DNA of 64,000 bases from Parasponia andersonii. Taxonomy: Eukaryota > Streptophyta > Magnoliopsida > Rosales > Cannabaceae. Location: positions 743,936-807,935 of the forward strand of contig JXTB01000143.1 of the NCBI GenBank assembly GCA_002914805.1, given 5' to 3'. A program made the position numbers and the translations under genes. This document shows, piece by piece, positions 17,485 through 28,600 of this stretch. The notes beneath the pieces were generated by a model that was not told the DNA's origin, ran no database searches, and worked only from the letters and a program-made list of their open reading frames with translations. Each line of letters opens with the position of its first letter. The stretch's first letter is position 1.

Positions 17485-17526
17485 TCTTCTTCTTCTTCTT
17501 CTTCTTCTTCTTCTTCTTCTTCTTCT
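17485..17526 (-). repeat. (GAA)n trinucleotide repeat abutting the GFAT start codon
   Basis: About 14 TTC units on the plus strand, GAA on the mRNA strand, ending at the ATG itself. It forms the last ~42 bases of the GFAT leader. Purine-rich GAA leaders are common in plants; the length here should be polymorphic. Confidence 0.9.
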
Positions 17527-18136
17527 GGTTCTGGTTCTGGGTTTAAGCCCCCAAAGTGAGAGCAGAACAATAATTTAAAGACGACGAGGGAACCAGCCCG
17601 AGATATTTGACCTTTGACCTTTTATTTTTCTTTTTTTTTTTTTTGAGAGTATTTTTGATTTTTTAGAAGAAATGATGTTTGGGATCTGCAAAAATAGACT
17701 GACAACCTGTAAAAACTGGACACTGAGAAAGACGCAGAGACAGTCCGGTAATGGGTCATGGTGACTGATGGGTCCACGTGAGGGGGTCTGGTTGTTATTT
17801 CTGGTAAAGAGTAAGGGTACTTTGGTCTATTCAGAGCCAGTGGCAGTTTTGTCTTTTCGCCATGCGTCAGTTTGCTTCAATGGCGTGCGTTGATTGATTG
17901 GAATGGAATGGAAATATCGATGGGGAAAAGTCGAAAGGAAATAATTTTCTAAGTTATGGTAAGTACAAGGAAGGGAAGGGAAGGGAAGGAACATTCCTCA
18001 TTCCTTAAATAGAGGAAGTCTTCCAACCTTCTTCATATATTCACCAAATTGCAAACTACTACCTACTGTGATGGAGGGCCCTGATTGCACACAGCCACCG
18101 AGCCACGTCAAATGCAATTAAATAAGGGATTGGGTT

Positions 18137-18172
<36 letters not shown>

Positions 18173-18392
18173 GTGGTAAGAAGAAATCTTGTCTGATGGG
18201 AAAATAAGCAAATGAAACAAGGACAGCGCAGCCCAATTTCTGTCTGAAGAGCCATTGATATGGTTCCTTTCGTTACCTTTCAACTATTTTGGCAGAAAAA
18301 CATCCCACTAATAGATACAAGTACAATCATAAGTTTGGAGTGAATGTCTTCACTATATTATTGACATTATACATGGAAACGGAGGAGGACCT
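17527..18392. other. GFAT upstream region and thioredoxin f 3' flank
   Basis: Intergenic space between two same-strand genes: GFAT leader and promoter on the left, thioredoxin f 3' UTR on the right. A poly-T run of over 30 bases lies at about 18138-18169. No other gene seen. Confidence 0.6.
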
Positions 18393-20500
18393 TCAGCTTG
18401 ATCTGACACTCTCTATAGCAACTACTAAGTCGTCGAATTTGGCCCCGGTTACTTCTTTTACGATCTTGTTGTCCTTTAAGATCTTGAAAGTTGGAACCAC
18501 CCTTATTCCAAGCTCCTTGGCCAATGGCTGCCAACAAAAATCAAACCGAAAAAGAGAGAGAGAGAGTCAGAACATGTGTTTATGCAAAGCATACATTTGT
18601 ATAAGATTGAGTAAATTACAAAAAAAAAAAAAAAAAAAAAATGGAATATTCCATATGACAAACCTTGTTATCTTGATTGCAATCAAGCTTTAGGAAGACA
18701 ACATCAAGATACTTCTCTGATAGTTCTTGAAACTTCGGAGCTATCACCTTGCAAGGACCACACCTGCAGGGTCATGGAGAATCATAAGTCAAGATAAAAT
18801 AATCTTAAATTGGAAGGAAAACAAAGTGGATAAAAGGACACTAATAACTTCAACCGAAAAGAAACCATCCCCACATACTTGGGCATATTAAAATTTATAT
18901 ATATATATATATATAGATTGTCAATCCAATAGGTATTTTCATTTTTAGTCGTGAGTAGGTATTTTTTTTAGTTATTGGATCATTTTTTTAGCTATTAGAT
19001 CATCATTTAACGGGATCTAGCAGCTATAATAAGGTTCATGAAAAAATATGCATCGTCAATGTTATTTCTCTCTCATTTTTTATTATAAAAAAATGTGCAT
19101 AATAAAATTTCATTAGCCAAAATGATATCTACGTATAGTTAAAAAAAAAAAAAAAAAAAAAATACTGGATTGATGCCTATATATATATATAGCCCATATT
19201 TACTAATCCTTGCCGAAAAGAATCGAAAAGGGAAAGGGATTCGAAAATAGCGGGAAAGAATGAAAATTGAGTTATCCCTTCCTAATTGAACTAAGTGTGT
19301 CATGGATTCCCAAAATTTGTATGTCCTCCTACAATGCAGGAGTAAATACAGGACTAGATGGGAACGAAAAACACTTCTCTTATTTCCATCTCTATTACCA
19401 TTACAGATTAGAAAATATGGCCTTATTGTGAAGTTGTGATTTGTGTGCAAAGCCAATTGCAGAAAACAGAACTCAGTAGCTAAAGTTGGATTTTATATTA
19501 GTCTTATAATAAATTCGAGCAAAGTCTGACGAAAGCCCAGAAATACCACATGTATCGGAGAAAACCTCAAACCACTCCAAAAATATTTAAGCACTTGAGC
19601 ATTACAACTTCAAACTATATCCAACATATGGCACTGAAAAATAAAGCCTATGAACCTTCTACTCGTAAGTAGCCAATACTAATTCCACCATGAATAATAT
19701 AGGCCAATTCTATGACCCATTTTGTTTCCACTCGAATTCACTAGGGAATTATTGTTACTACTTCCGTTATGTTATATAGGTCCAGATGTTACAATTTTAG
19801 TATACCACACACCAAACCGGGAGAAAGTTCAAATTTTCTTCCCTTATGACATGACGTTATAAAATTGAACGAAAAAGAGAAATAGAATAAACAACTACTT
19901 TCTCATACTTGCTCTCAACTTTTTTTTTTTTTCAATGTATTTGGCCTAAAGCTTAAATTTGTATCTTAGTTTTAACTAATCATTCATAAATTCATAGAAT
20001 CTGACTTCTGTTCACTAATTAACTCACTAAGCAAACTTATCATATATTAAAAGGGAAAATAATAATAATAATAACTACTTTCCGAAATTTTCTTAGTAAC
20101 CAAACAGAAAGTTAAGAAGTTATGTGCATATATATGTATATATATATATATACCATTGGGTGTACATGTCGAGAACGACGGCCTTATCGCCGGCGGCCTT
20201 GACAATGGGCCAGAAGGTGTCTTTGTTAACCTCGGTGACCTTCCCCACGGTGGGGCCCACTGTCTCCAAGCTTGACCTAACCCTGTAGGCCCAATCCCTC
20301 TTTAATCCAGTACTGGTGGAACTAGAGCTGCTGGTCCTCACAACCACACTCGTCTTGGAGCCGAAGAACGAAGATGAAGAAGAAGACGAAGACGAAGACG
20401 AAGACGAAGAAGGGAGTATGATCTGCTGCTTCGCGGCACAGGGTAACGATGGCGGTGATCGAATCGACTGAGGAGAGAGAGTGCATGATCGGAGCGCCAT
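18393..20500 (-). CDS. TRXF: Plastid thioredoxin f-type, 3 exons
   Basis: Reduces disulfides of Calvin-cycle enzymes in the stroma with electrons from ferredoxin-thioredoxin reductase. Exons (minus): 20154-20500, 18664-18763, 18393-18527; GT-AG, phases agree, 193 aa. The mature part carries [16 protein letters not shown], then WCGPCK (redox cysteines at about 117 and 120; the Trp codon is split by intron 1), [20 protein letters not shown] with the cis-Pro of VVPTF, and ends [20 protein letters not shown]. The extra Cys in LDCNQDN and the [10 protein letters not shown] stretch are f-type hallmarks that separate it from m, x and y types. Residues 1 to about 75 are a Ser/Thr-rich plastid transit peptide including 14 consecutive Ser. 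Intron 1 (18764-20153) carries a MITE. Confidence 0.96.
18916..19177 (+). mobile_element. (TA)n-associated MITE, copy 3, in thioredoxin f intron 1
   Basis: Starts GATTGTCAATCCAATAGG after a TA tract (about 18896-18915) and ends ACTGGATTGATGCC before a TA tract (about 19178-19190). The internal ATCATCATTTAACGGGATC, CTCTCTCATTTTTTAT and TTCATTAGCCAAAATGATA blocks match the other copies. It is non-coding and sits opposite in sense to the host gene. Confidence 0.75.
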
Positions 20501-21175
20501 TTTTTAACTTTCCGGTGTGGAATGAAGAAGTGGAGAGGAGAGAGAATCCGATGAGTGTGTGGAGGAGGCCGACGAAACAATAATATGGGCACCCGACGAT
20601 TATGCAAATACTGTTTTGCCCTTTCAATTCTGCGGTGGATATCAAATATCCGGTGGCTAATTTGGTCTTTTCGAAGTTTAGCTGTAAAAGTAGGACAGGA
20701 ATATCGTTCCAGATTGACGAAATTAGCCTTCAGAATTTTTCTGGCTGTGCGAGTATTTGCGGGGAGTTTTTGGTCATTTCGGGTGCAAATTGTTTTGGTG
20801 GGGGCCCGCGGGTTCAAATGTGAGGTGTGGAGATGTGAGAGGGATGGAGGAGCGATGGGAGTACTGTGATTGGTTTTTGGGTTGTGGAAAAGACGAAAAT
20901 GGTGTTGAGATCAAATGAGATGTTAGTTTGTCCGGAAAAATCAAGTTCATTTGGTTGATTTTTTTAATTTCGTGGCAAAATTACAGCATCCACACAAATG
21001 GGAAGAGCAGCCTTTATTTTATTTTTTATTTTTAAGGGAAGAAGAAGACTAGTAAAGTAGTAATAGACTAAACAAAAATCAAATTATTAGGTTTTTTTTT
21101 GGGAGGGGGGGGGGGAATGATTAGATTTGAGCCAAAGGAATTCAAATATATATTGAATTTTGTCCAATTGATTAT
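20501..21175. other. Thioredoxin f upstream region
   Basis: 5' leader and promoter region of the minus-strand thioredoxin f gene. Overlapping reading frames here give no recognisable protein. AT-rich beyond 20980 with a G run near 21100-21114. Confidence 0.5.
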
Positions 21176-21680
21176 GTATAGGGAAAAGTTCATAAATACC
21201 TGTTTTCAAAATCATATTTTCATAAATACATGTTTTTTATTTTTATTTCATAAATACCTGTTTTTATACTATTTTTAGAGAAATATAAACCACTGCTGTT
21301 TTATACGTGAAATGTATACCATGATATACATTTAAAATGTACACTATTGTATTTAATATATACTGTGGTCTACATTTCATGAATAAAAATTACACTAAAA
21401 TTTAGCATACATTTTAAAATATACACTATAGGTCAAATTTATAATGAAAAATGTAAACCATAGTAAATATTTATATGGTAAATATATACCGTTCATATTT
21501 TACATATAAAATGTGTACCTCATGAATAAAATTTATATTATAAATATAAACTATTTATATTTTGTATATGAAATATGGACCATAAGAGCATGTATTTTTG
21601 AAATAAATATTTAAAACTAGTATTTATGAAAATAAGTTTTAAAAACAGGTACTAAAGGTAAATTTCTCTTATATATATAA
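21176..21680. mobile_element. Fold-back (MITE-like) element of about 500 bp
   Basis: Long inverted repeats: the left arm reads ACCTGTTTTCAAAATCATAT then TTTTCATAAATAC, and the complement of the right arm reads ACCTGTTTTTAAAACTTAT then TTTTCATAAATAC; similarity goes on through a second TTTATTTC..AAATAC block, so arms are at least 90 bp. The middle is an AT-rich run of repeated ATGTAYACCAT-type words. No reading frame. Outer ends are uncertain; TA-rich flanks fit a TA-type target. Confidence 0.6.
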
Positions 21681-21975
21681 CGACTAAAAAGTTATCACCC
21701 GCATATCAAATAAAGTGTAGCACATGCAAAGCAAACACTCTATTTTCTTTTTATTTTTCTCCAACGCTTTTCTTAATATCTTGATGCATACAAGTGATTG
21801 AGTCGGACATATGCAATGTGGATAGCCCTAAAGAAACTAAACAACTTGTATAGATTGTGACAAGAGCTCATCTTAATTTATTCTAAAAAATGTTACATTT
21901 TTATATCCTTTTGGTGATTGGCAACTTTACATGCAAATACTGGAAAAATATTATTGTCGTACATATTATATCCTA

Positions 21976-22296
21976 AGGTTGTTCATCTAATCCAATCCAC
22001 ACTTTTTTCAAGAAATTATATTTGATCCACACTAGTGTGAATTTCAGAAATCATATCCAATCCAATCCACATAAAACTTTGTAACCAACCCAATCCAATT
22101 CACGAATGTATGCATTGGATCAGTTACATTAGATCGGTTACTTTTTTATTCTAGATACACAAATTTGGGCCTTTTTTTTTTAACAAGGTTGGCTCATTAC
22201 TCATCATTTTAGCATTTTTTTTCATTTAAAAAGATTTTATATCTTAAATTACAACTAATAGTAAATTTTACAACATATATGAATTATAAAACATGT

Positions 22297-22332
<36 letters not shown>

Positions 22333-22470
22333 TAATTTGAATATGGATTGGATCAGTTATTTTCAAAGTGAAAAATATATCTAATCCGCAGAAATGCGGG
22401 TTTCAATAATTTTATCCAATCCAATCCGCACACGTGCAGATATTCACACTTTGCGAATTGGAACGGATAG
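21976..22470 (-). mobile_element. hAT-like MITE with AATCC arrays, copy 1
   Basis: Bordered by arrays of ATCCAATCC words (TAATCCAATCCACAC at left; its partner near 22420-22435) with CTGCGGATTAGATAT-type blocks inside. Its reverse complement lines up with the left half of the element at 47785-48317 (both have GCAAAGTGTG, then CTTCTGCGGAT or TTTCTGCGGAT, then a GGTAACCGATCC-like block). Non-coding; a (TA)n tract lies inside at about 22316-22333. No clear target duplication. Confidence 0.6.
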
Positions 22471-22582
22471 ACTAGGATTTCCTGTCTCCCTTCTCTGTCT
22501 CTCTTTCTATTCCAAAGCTGAAATTTTGCTGTGTATGGCTCTCATATACTTGATGTGTGAACTAATTAAAGACTCGTTTGTT

Positions 22583-22631
<49 letters not shown>

Positions 22632-22858
22632 CTGTTATGTTCTTTCTTCTTCATCATCTGTTTCCTTTTACTTTCTTTGTGTACCTTTGTAAAAGTTCAA
22701 AGCTTGATTAGTTTTTTCATCAAATATTTTTTGACGATAAGGGAATTTCCACATGATCATAGAAGCGCTGAAATAATTTCATTTCTTTTCCCTTTGCTTA
22801 TTTTTTTTTTCCTAAAAAAATTGCCGAAAAGCTCTTTTCATCTTGCAAAGATCTATTT
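22471..22858. other. AT-rich spacer with long (TA)n tract
   Basis: No gene seen. A (TA)n run at about 22589-22628 accounts for the Tyr/Ile-alternating frames. Poly-T follows at 22800-22812. Confidence 0.7.
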
Positions 22859-23221
22859 GGCCTGTTTGGCATAGCTTTCGGAAAGCTACTTTTTAGCTTC
22901 TTGAGCCCAGAAGTAACTCTAAGTCTGTTTGAGTAAAATATCAAAAGAGTTTTTGGACTCTAAAAGCCCTTCCAAAAGAAGTTAAACTCATATGACTTTT
23001 TAATGAAAAGCTTCAAAAAATATATGATTTTTTTTTTAGTTTTAATAAAAATTTACATTTTCATATTTAGCCTTATTTTAATAAATAATAAAAAAATGTC
23101 ATTTAAATCCTCAAATCAAAATTTTAAATATATCATCCAAATAATATACTAAAAGCTATGACTTTATCTTCTTTTCTTCTACTGCATAAAAGTATAAGTA
23201 AAAGTTATCCCAAACGAGCCC
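22859..23221. mobile_element. hAT-type MITE with GGCCTGTTTGG termini
   Basis: Left end GGCCTGTTTGGCATAGCTTT and right end whose complement is GGGCTCGTTTGGGATAACTTT, a well-matched terminal inverted repeat of the kind seen in many plant hAT-derived MITEs. It is 363 bp, AT-rich inside and non-coding. An 8-bp target duplication is not evident (flanks share only CTAT). Confidence 0.7.
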
Positions 23222-23267
23222 ACTATCCATAGAGTTCAGAGCCTACTATCCATAGAGTTCAAAGCCC
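23222..23267. repeat. Two-copy tandem repeat, ~24 bp unit
   Basis: CTATCCATAGAGTTCAGAGC and CTATCCATAGAGTTCAAAGC follow each other directly, abutting the right end of the MITE at 22859-23221. Confidence 0.85.
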
Positions 23268-23939
23268 ATAGTTTTTTTTGAAGTATTAATATCCTGAGGT
23301 GTAAGAAAAATTTCCTGAGATGTAAGAGTATTATTTATCTAAGAAGCTAGCACGTGATGCTTATACGTGTCAGAATATAGAGAGTATTAAGATAGAAGAT
23401 TTTCGTCCAAATCGAATTGGGATTAGATTGTTCATGCATATTTGAATACCCCTACTATATCCCCTAGTAATTGGAAATAGAATTATTATCGTATAGAGAA
23501 ATTTTTTGTGGAAAAAAACAAACTGAAAAGTTTTGAAGTCCTGTTCTAAGCATATCCAAAAAGCCTCAATAACATTAGTTGTCATGGTGTATGTTGACTT
23601 AGTTGGCTCAAAAGATAATGCTACTTGTATTGAAGCATCTTAAGAACTCTAAGGCAATTTTTTTATATTTTAATTAAGTGTTGTTAATAAATGTGTTATT
23701 CTTACAAATTTTGTAACAAAAGATATTTTTTATATTTTGGGAAGAAATTAAGGGTCTCTCTCTTATTTTTTTTATTTTTTATTTTATATTGGACGGAAGA
23801 ATTGAACTCTAAATCTTAATATTAGAAGTTGGTGTGGTTACCAATCAAACTAAATATGTGACCAAAATTATGGTTCTCTTATGACACAATGATAAGAGAG
23901 AAGAAAAAAAAAGGGATTTTTCTTTTTGTTGCTAGAAAA

Positions 23940-24330
23940 AAGTCCAAAAGAAGGGTGACTAGCATGTTGTATATTCCTTTTGGGTATGATAATAAGGGCC
24001 TCGTAGAGGGGCGATTGGCATATTGTGTATACTCTTAGGTGTGGCTATAGGGGCCTCTCAGATGTTGACAAGAATGTTCGTTAAAGTCCCTAGACGATGG
24101 GCTCTACCCTTCAAAAAGGATCACCCACTACTTGAACCTGTGACTACGAGATGATGAGCCCTACCCTTTGTGAGAGGGTCACTCTCACCCACTACTCGAA
24201 CCCATGACCACAAGCCTAACTAGGTATATCTTACTCCTCACATTTAAGATCCCATCACCGACTACTCAAGCTTTTGACTATGAACCTGACATAGTATACC
24301 TTACCACTAGGCCACTAGTACTCAATGGTG
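23940..24330. repeat. Imperfect repeat cluster with tRNA B-box-like word
   Basis: A pair of diverged ~56-bp repeats (about 23950-24060: GACTAGCATGTTGTATA then GATTGGCATATTGTGTATA, both followed by GGGCCTC words) precedes three copies of a CCCACTACTYGAACC-type word (near 24127, 24187, 24260). On the minus strand one reads GGGTTCGAGTAGTGG, close to a pol III B box. It could be SINE- or LINE-tail-derived; no A box, body or poly-A tail was pinned down. Confidence 0.35.
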
Positions 24331-26600
24331 ACAAAAAAAATAAAAAAATAAAAAATACAAATTTAAGACTTAGCTTAGTGATGGTGGCTTTGCATAGTCA
24401 CTTGTTAAGCTACATTATAGCGTTTTTTTTTTTGGAAGAAAATGACTTATATTTCATCATAAATAACGATACAAACACAGATATCTAGCAAAGACCAGAT
24501 TACGTCATAATTCATACTAGTAAACAATCAACTAAACTAAATTCTTACTAAAAAATATGGATTTAAAAATTATGCACAAAACATACATAAATGATGTACA
24601 TATAAATCCACAACGGGACATGTTAGAGCTCCATAAGAGAAATCTCTTTGGCTAGTTAAAATCATCCTCCATCATCAGGGTTGGTTCATTCGACTAATAC
24701 AAAGACGAATAGTATGCAAATAACGATTTTTGACAAAATAGGATCTTCTAGATCTGGATCTTAAACGCTTTATATCTAGAAGAAAAATAACAAAACACAC
24801 ATGAGAATAATAAAATTAAACAAAATCTATACAAATATAGAATCAGATAAGATAAAATACATATAGATCTAGATTTACGGTATGCACCACCTTTGCAAAA
24901 GTAGAAGGATTATTGGAAAATGAAATATAGAACAGAGAAAACAAAGAAAAAAACCTAATCAGAGGGGGAGATCTAGTGCTCCCTTTAGCAGATCTGAAGC
25001 TAACAAAGAGGGGACTAGTTCTCGCACAATATACAGACAATAATTTCAAGATATTTTCCCTTATAGCGTATTTTTTGAACAATACATCATAGCGTATTTG
25101 AATCCATTGCTTTTGTTTTTGTATTGTTGCGTGAATCAGTAGGACTGCTCAGATGAGCATGACGAGTAAATTAAACGGCACATTGACTATATTTTATATC
25201 AATAGCTATAGGATTGTAATAATAACACGCATAGTAATATAGAATTGTCAGTTTTGTCATGGGTAATCTAATATAGCTATGAACTGCATTAATTTGATGC
25301 CCTTAAAAATTGACAATTCAAATCAAATCTATTAAATTGCGGACAAAGCTTTTATTTTTATATAATTTCCACCGAATATGTGAAGCTATTTATTTATTTT
25401 GCTTTATACTTTCTTTTCTCATCTATTTATGCCTTCAATAATTGGTGAAAAAGTAGAATAGGGGGAAAAAATATCAATACGCTTTTTGTTATTTTTTGGG
25501 ATATGTTGTTTATAACTTATAAATTTTATGGTACTGCACCTATTGAAAATGAGTCTATGTAGGACTTTAGATATTATAAAGGGCTTCTTACAGAAATTCA
25601 GGTTTATAGGGTTAGTAATTGAAAATTTTCAAATGAACTGATTTTTCGAAAAAATTCCGGATTGATTTAGAAAATTATCATTTTTGCAAAATTTTTAAAA
25701 AACATCATTTTTAATAAATATTTGTTAAAATATCACTTTTTTTTCCCTTAAAAATTGATTTTTTTTGTGATACTCGAGATAATCTATTGGATTATTTTGA
25801 ATAACCAATCTAGTTATTTGAAGTAACCAATCAAGTCACCTTAAGTAATTTGACTATTATCTCACCAATTAATTGAAAGTAGTATCTTTCTAAATGTTTT
25901 TAAAGATAATATCTTTCTAATTAAATCATGGATTTTTCAAACAATTTCAATATTCGGGATTTTAAAATTTTTTTAAAAAACTTTTACCATAAAAAGAATC
26001 TAATTTCCTCTATTATAAAGTCATGTTTAAAACTTTAAACTTAAATAGCTACCCTATACTTACTAAATGCCAAATTCGATATTCTTTGAAAAAAAAGAAA
26101 GACGTGGAGTTGAATCAAATTCTAATCAACCAATTTACCTCGAAAAAATAAAAATAAATAAAAAAATCTAGTCAACAAAAGTTAGGTTGTTTTAGCTTTT
26201 AGGTGTCATGAAGTTAGACTCCTGTAAATTCCAGCCTCAAATGAGAAAAGAAAATGTCAAATGCACTATATTTGATGATATAAGTATATAACTATACAAG
26301 ATAATTTTTACTTAAAAGAAACTCGCAATTTTGTGAGATGCAACTGCATAAACAATATTTATAAACGATGCTACACTGATCAATGATACAGAACAACAAA
26401 GGCTACCAAACAATTTTCAGCCAAAAAGAAAAAAAAAACTACTAGACAATTTATTTAATTAACTAAGTAGATTAGTATTATATAGACTTATTTATAGGCA
26501 AATAAAAAAAAGGAAGACTAGTATGTGACTTTTTCCTTTTTAAAGAAAACAATATGAATTCTTTTTACACCATAGGTCTTCTAGAAAAAAATTAAAAAAA
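24331..26600. other. AT-rich spacer, nothing recognised
   Basis: No credible gene. Short frames here (for example 24843-25082 on the minus strand) show no family motif and have AT-driven composition. Confidence 0.6.
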
Positions 26601-26629
26601 TATTTTCATGTCACATTTGAAAAGTCAAA

Positions 26630-28600
26630 ATATCGCGCTCCATACTTGAGGGCGTGCACCGTATACTTATAAGGCAAAGTCTTATAAATATATAAGGCAT
26701 CGGTTTATAATTCACAAAAATAAAGAAGAATTAATCTCCAATAAATATCTACAAATCTTTGAAATAACTCGACAATTATTATAAATCTCTAAATACGAAA
26801 AATCGACTATAAAAAATACAAATTGTAATCTAATAAGTTGGTACCAATCGACCTTTCAGGTTCTCATGTTTTCTTATTAAAGATTAACGACTTTCTCACT
26901 TCCAATCAGAATTCCTATGCATCTAAATTTCTACTAAGTAAGTTATCCCTTAGTCATACCTCTTAATTGGTTATCTTCAAAACCTGAGAGGGAAGAATAA
27001 AAAGGTGAGCTAGAAGCCTAATTAGTAATTAATAACTTTATCTAGTTGGATCAAGCATATGTAAATCAAATTATTAACAAATATTTTTAAGAACAAATTT
27101 GGTTTCAGAAATTAATACTTTTAAAAATATTCAAATTAAGTCATTTAGTAAACAATTTGACAAAAAAGAAATAATAAGTTTCCAAATTTTTCTTTTCAAA
27201 TATCTTTTTAGTCAATAATAATTTTAATTATACTTTTTCCCAGTTTTTGACGACTATGGCTACACTAAATCACTGTGACTAGATTCAAATTTACCACAAA
27301 TAACTCTATAGTCAGGTCCGAACCTACCACAAATACCTCTTGTAGTCGGGTCCGAATCTACTACAGATAATCCTTATAGCTGAGTACGAATCTACTATAT
27401 TTAACCATGTAGCTAGGTCAGTTTTGCCCACATATAACTCCTATGAATTAGGTACATATGCATAGTCACTAAAGAGAGTATCAAAACATTTATTTATAAT
27501 AACGAATTATAAATAATTTCACTTTCATTTCATTATAACATTGTAGTCATTCCAAAATAATTTTTTTTATAACCATGTTCAATAGTAATTCATATACTTG
27601 ATACATAATTTAATATAAAATATAGAATCATAATATTTTTCACAAAAATTACTTTATTTAAATAAAATAGATTTCTTTTAATAAATATTCTTATTACCAA
27701 AATATATTTTTTCTTGAAGTCATATTTTAAAGAATACATCTTGTAAACATGATTCTATTAGAAATAATTAAACAACAAAATATTTAGTTTTTGGACGAGA
27801 AAAACTACTAGAAAATATTAAATGTTACTTATTTTGTTCGCTTTACCTAGTTAGCCAAAATGATCGATATAATTATTCAAACACCTATTACCACGTAAAT
27901 TATATATAAATATTATAACAATAAAATTATACTCTAAATACATCAAAAATATTGACTACTTGTTACCTATGCATCTTCTATAATCAACTCTATAACTATT
28001 CACAATAATGTCAATTTTTCACGATTCATAATAATTCTAACCTATCTTTAAAAATCACCAAATTTAGGAGACAAATTCTATAAGTAACGAAGATCCCAAT
28101 AAGGCCAAGGATATAGTTATAGGGTCCATAAGTGGGCCCTATAAAGCCCTAAAAATTGCTGCCACGCTTTGCTAAAAGTGCCCAAAGTTTCAGTTTTTTT
28201 CTAGATTCGTAGTACTTACTTTAATTAGCTATAACTCTCTATTTATAAGTCCGTTTTTTATGAATTATATATTGTTAAAAAGGTATTTTGATAGCTTTCC
28301 AACCATTCCAAATATGACCCAATCAGACCACTGAAAACCTCTATAAATACAGTCGTAATTATTGTTGCATTTTCTACTTATGTGTAACATTCAAAAATCT
28401 ATTACTTTCTATTTACCTGATCAAATTACTCAAAATTTATCTTGCTTGAATCCTAATATCAATAAACTTTATCCTCTATCAGATTTATCCCCATATTTCA
28501 TAAATAATTTATGAGTAATTTAAAATTATTACGTTAGATATTCAATCTCAATCCCAAAATTAAACTAAAACATAAAACTTAATTGGTTAAAAGTTTGTTA
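26630..28600. mobile_element. Possible non-coding LTR-element remnant
   Basis: Two hints: an AACCTGAGAGGGAAGAATAA then GGTGAGCTAGAAGC stretch near 26980-27020, resembling sequence I recall from protein-less plant LTR elements, and a 27270-27475 array of ~38-bp units (CCACAAATA...GTAGTCRGGTCCGAA). A CTATAAATACAG word lies at about 28342. No LTR pair, target duplication or coding domain was found; ends are guesses. Confidence 0.3.
27270..27475. repeat. Diverged tandem array, ~38-bp unit
   Basis: About five units built on GTAGTCGGGTCCGAATCTAC followed by CACAAATAACTCC-like sequence. Units differ by several bases each, so the array is not young. Confidence 0.6.

Noticed and set aside
20338-20817. 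A 159-aa Arg/Pro-rich frame over the thioredoxin f start
   Set aside because: Another frame of the thioredoxin f first exon and leader; no known motif.
24187-24215. A tRNA gene suggested by GGGTTCGAGTAGTGG
   Set aside because: No A box, acceptor stem or anticodon arm could be placed around it.
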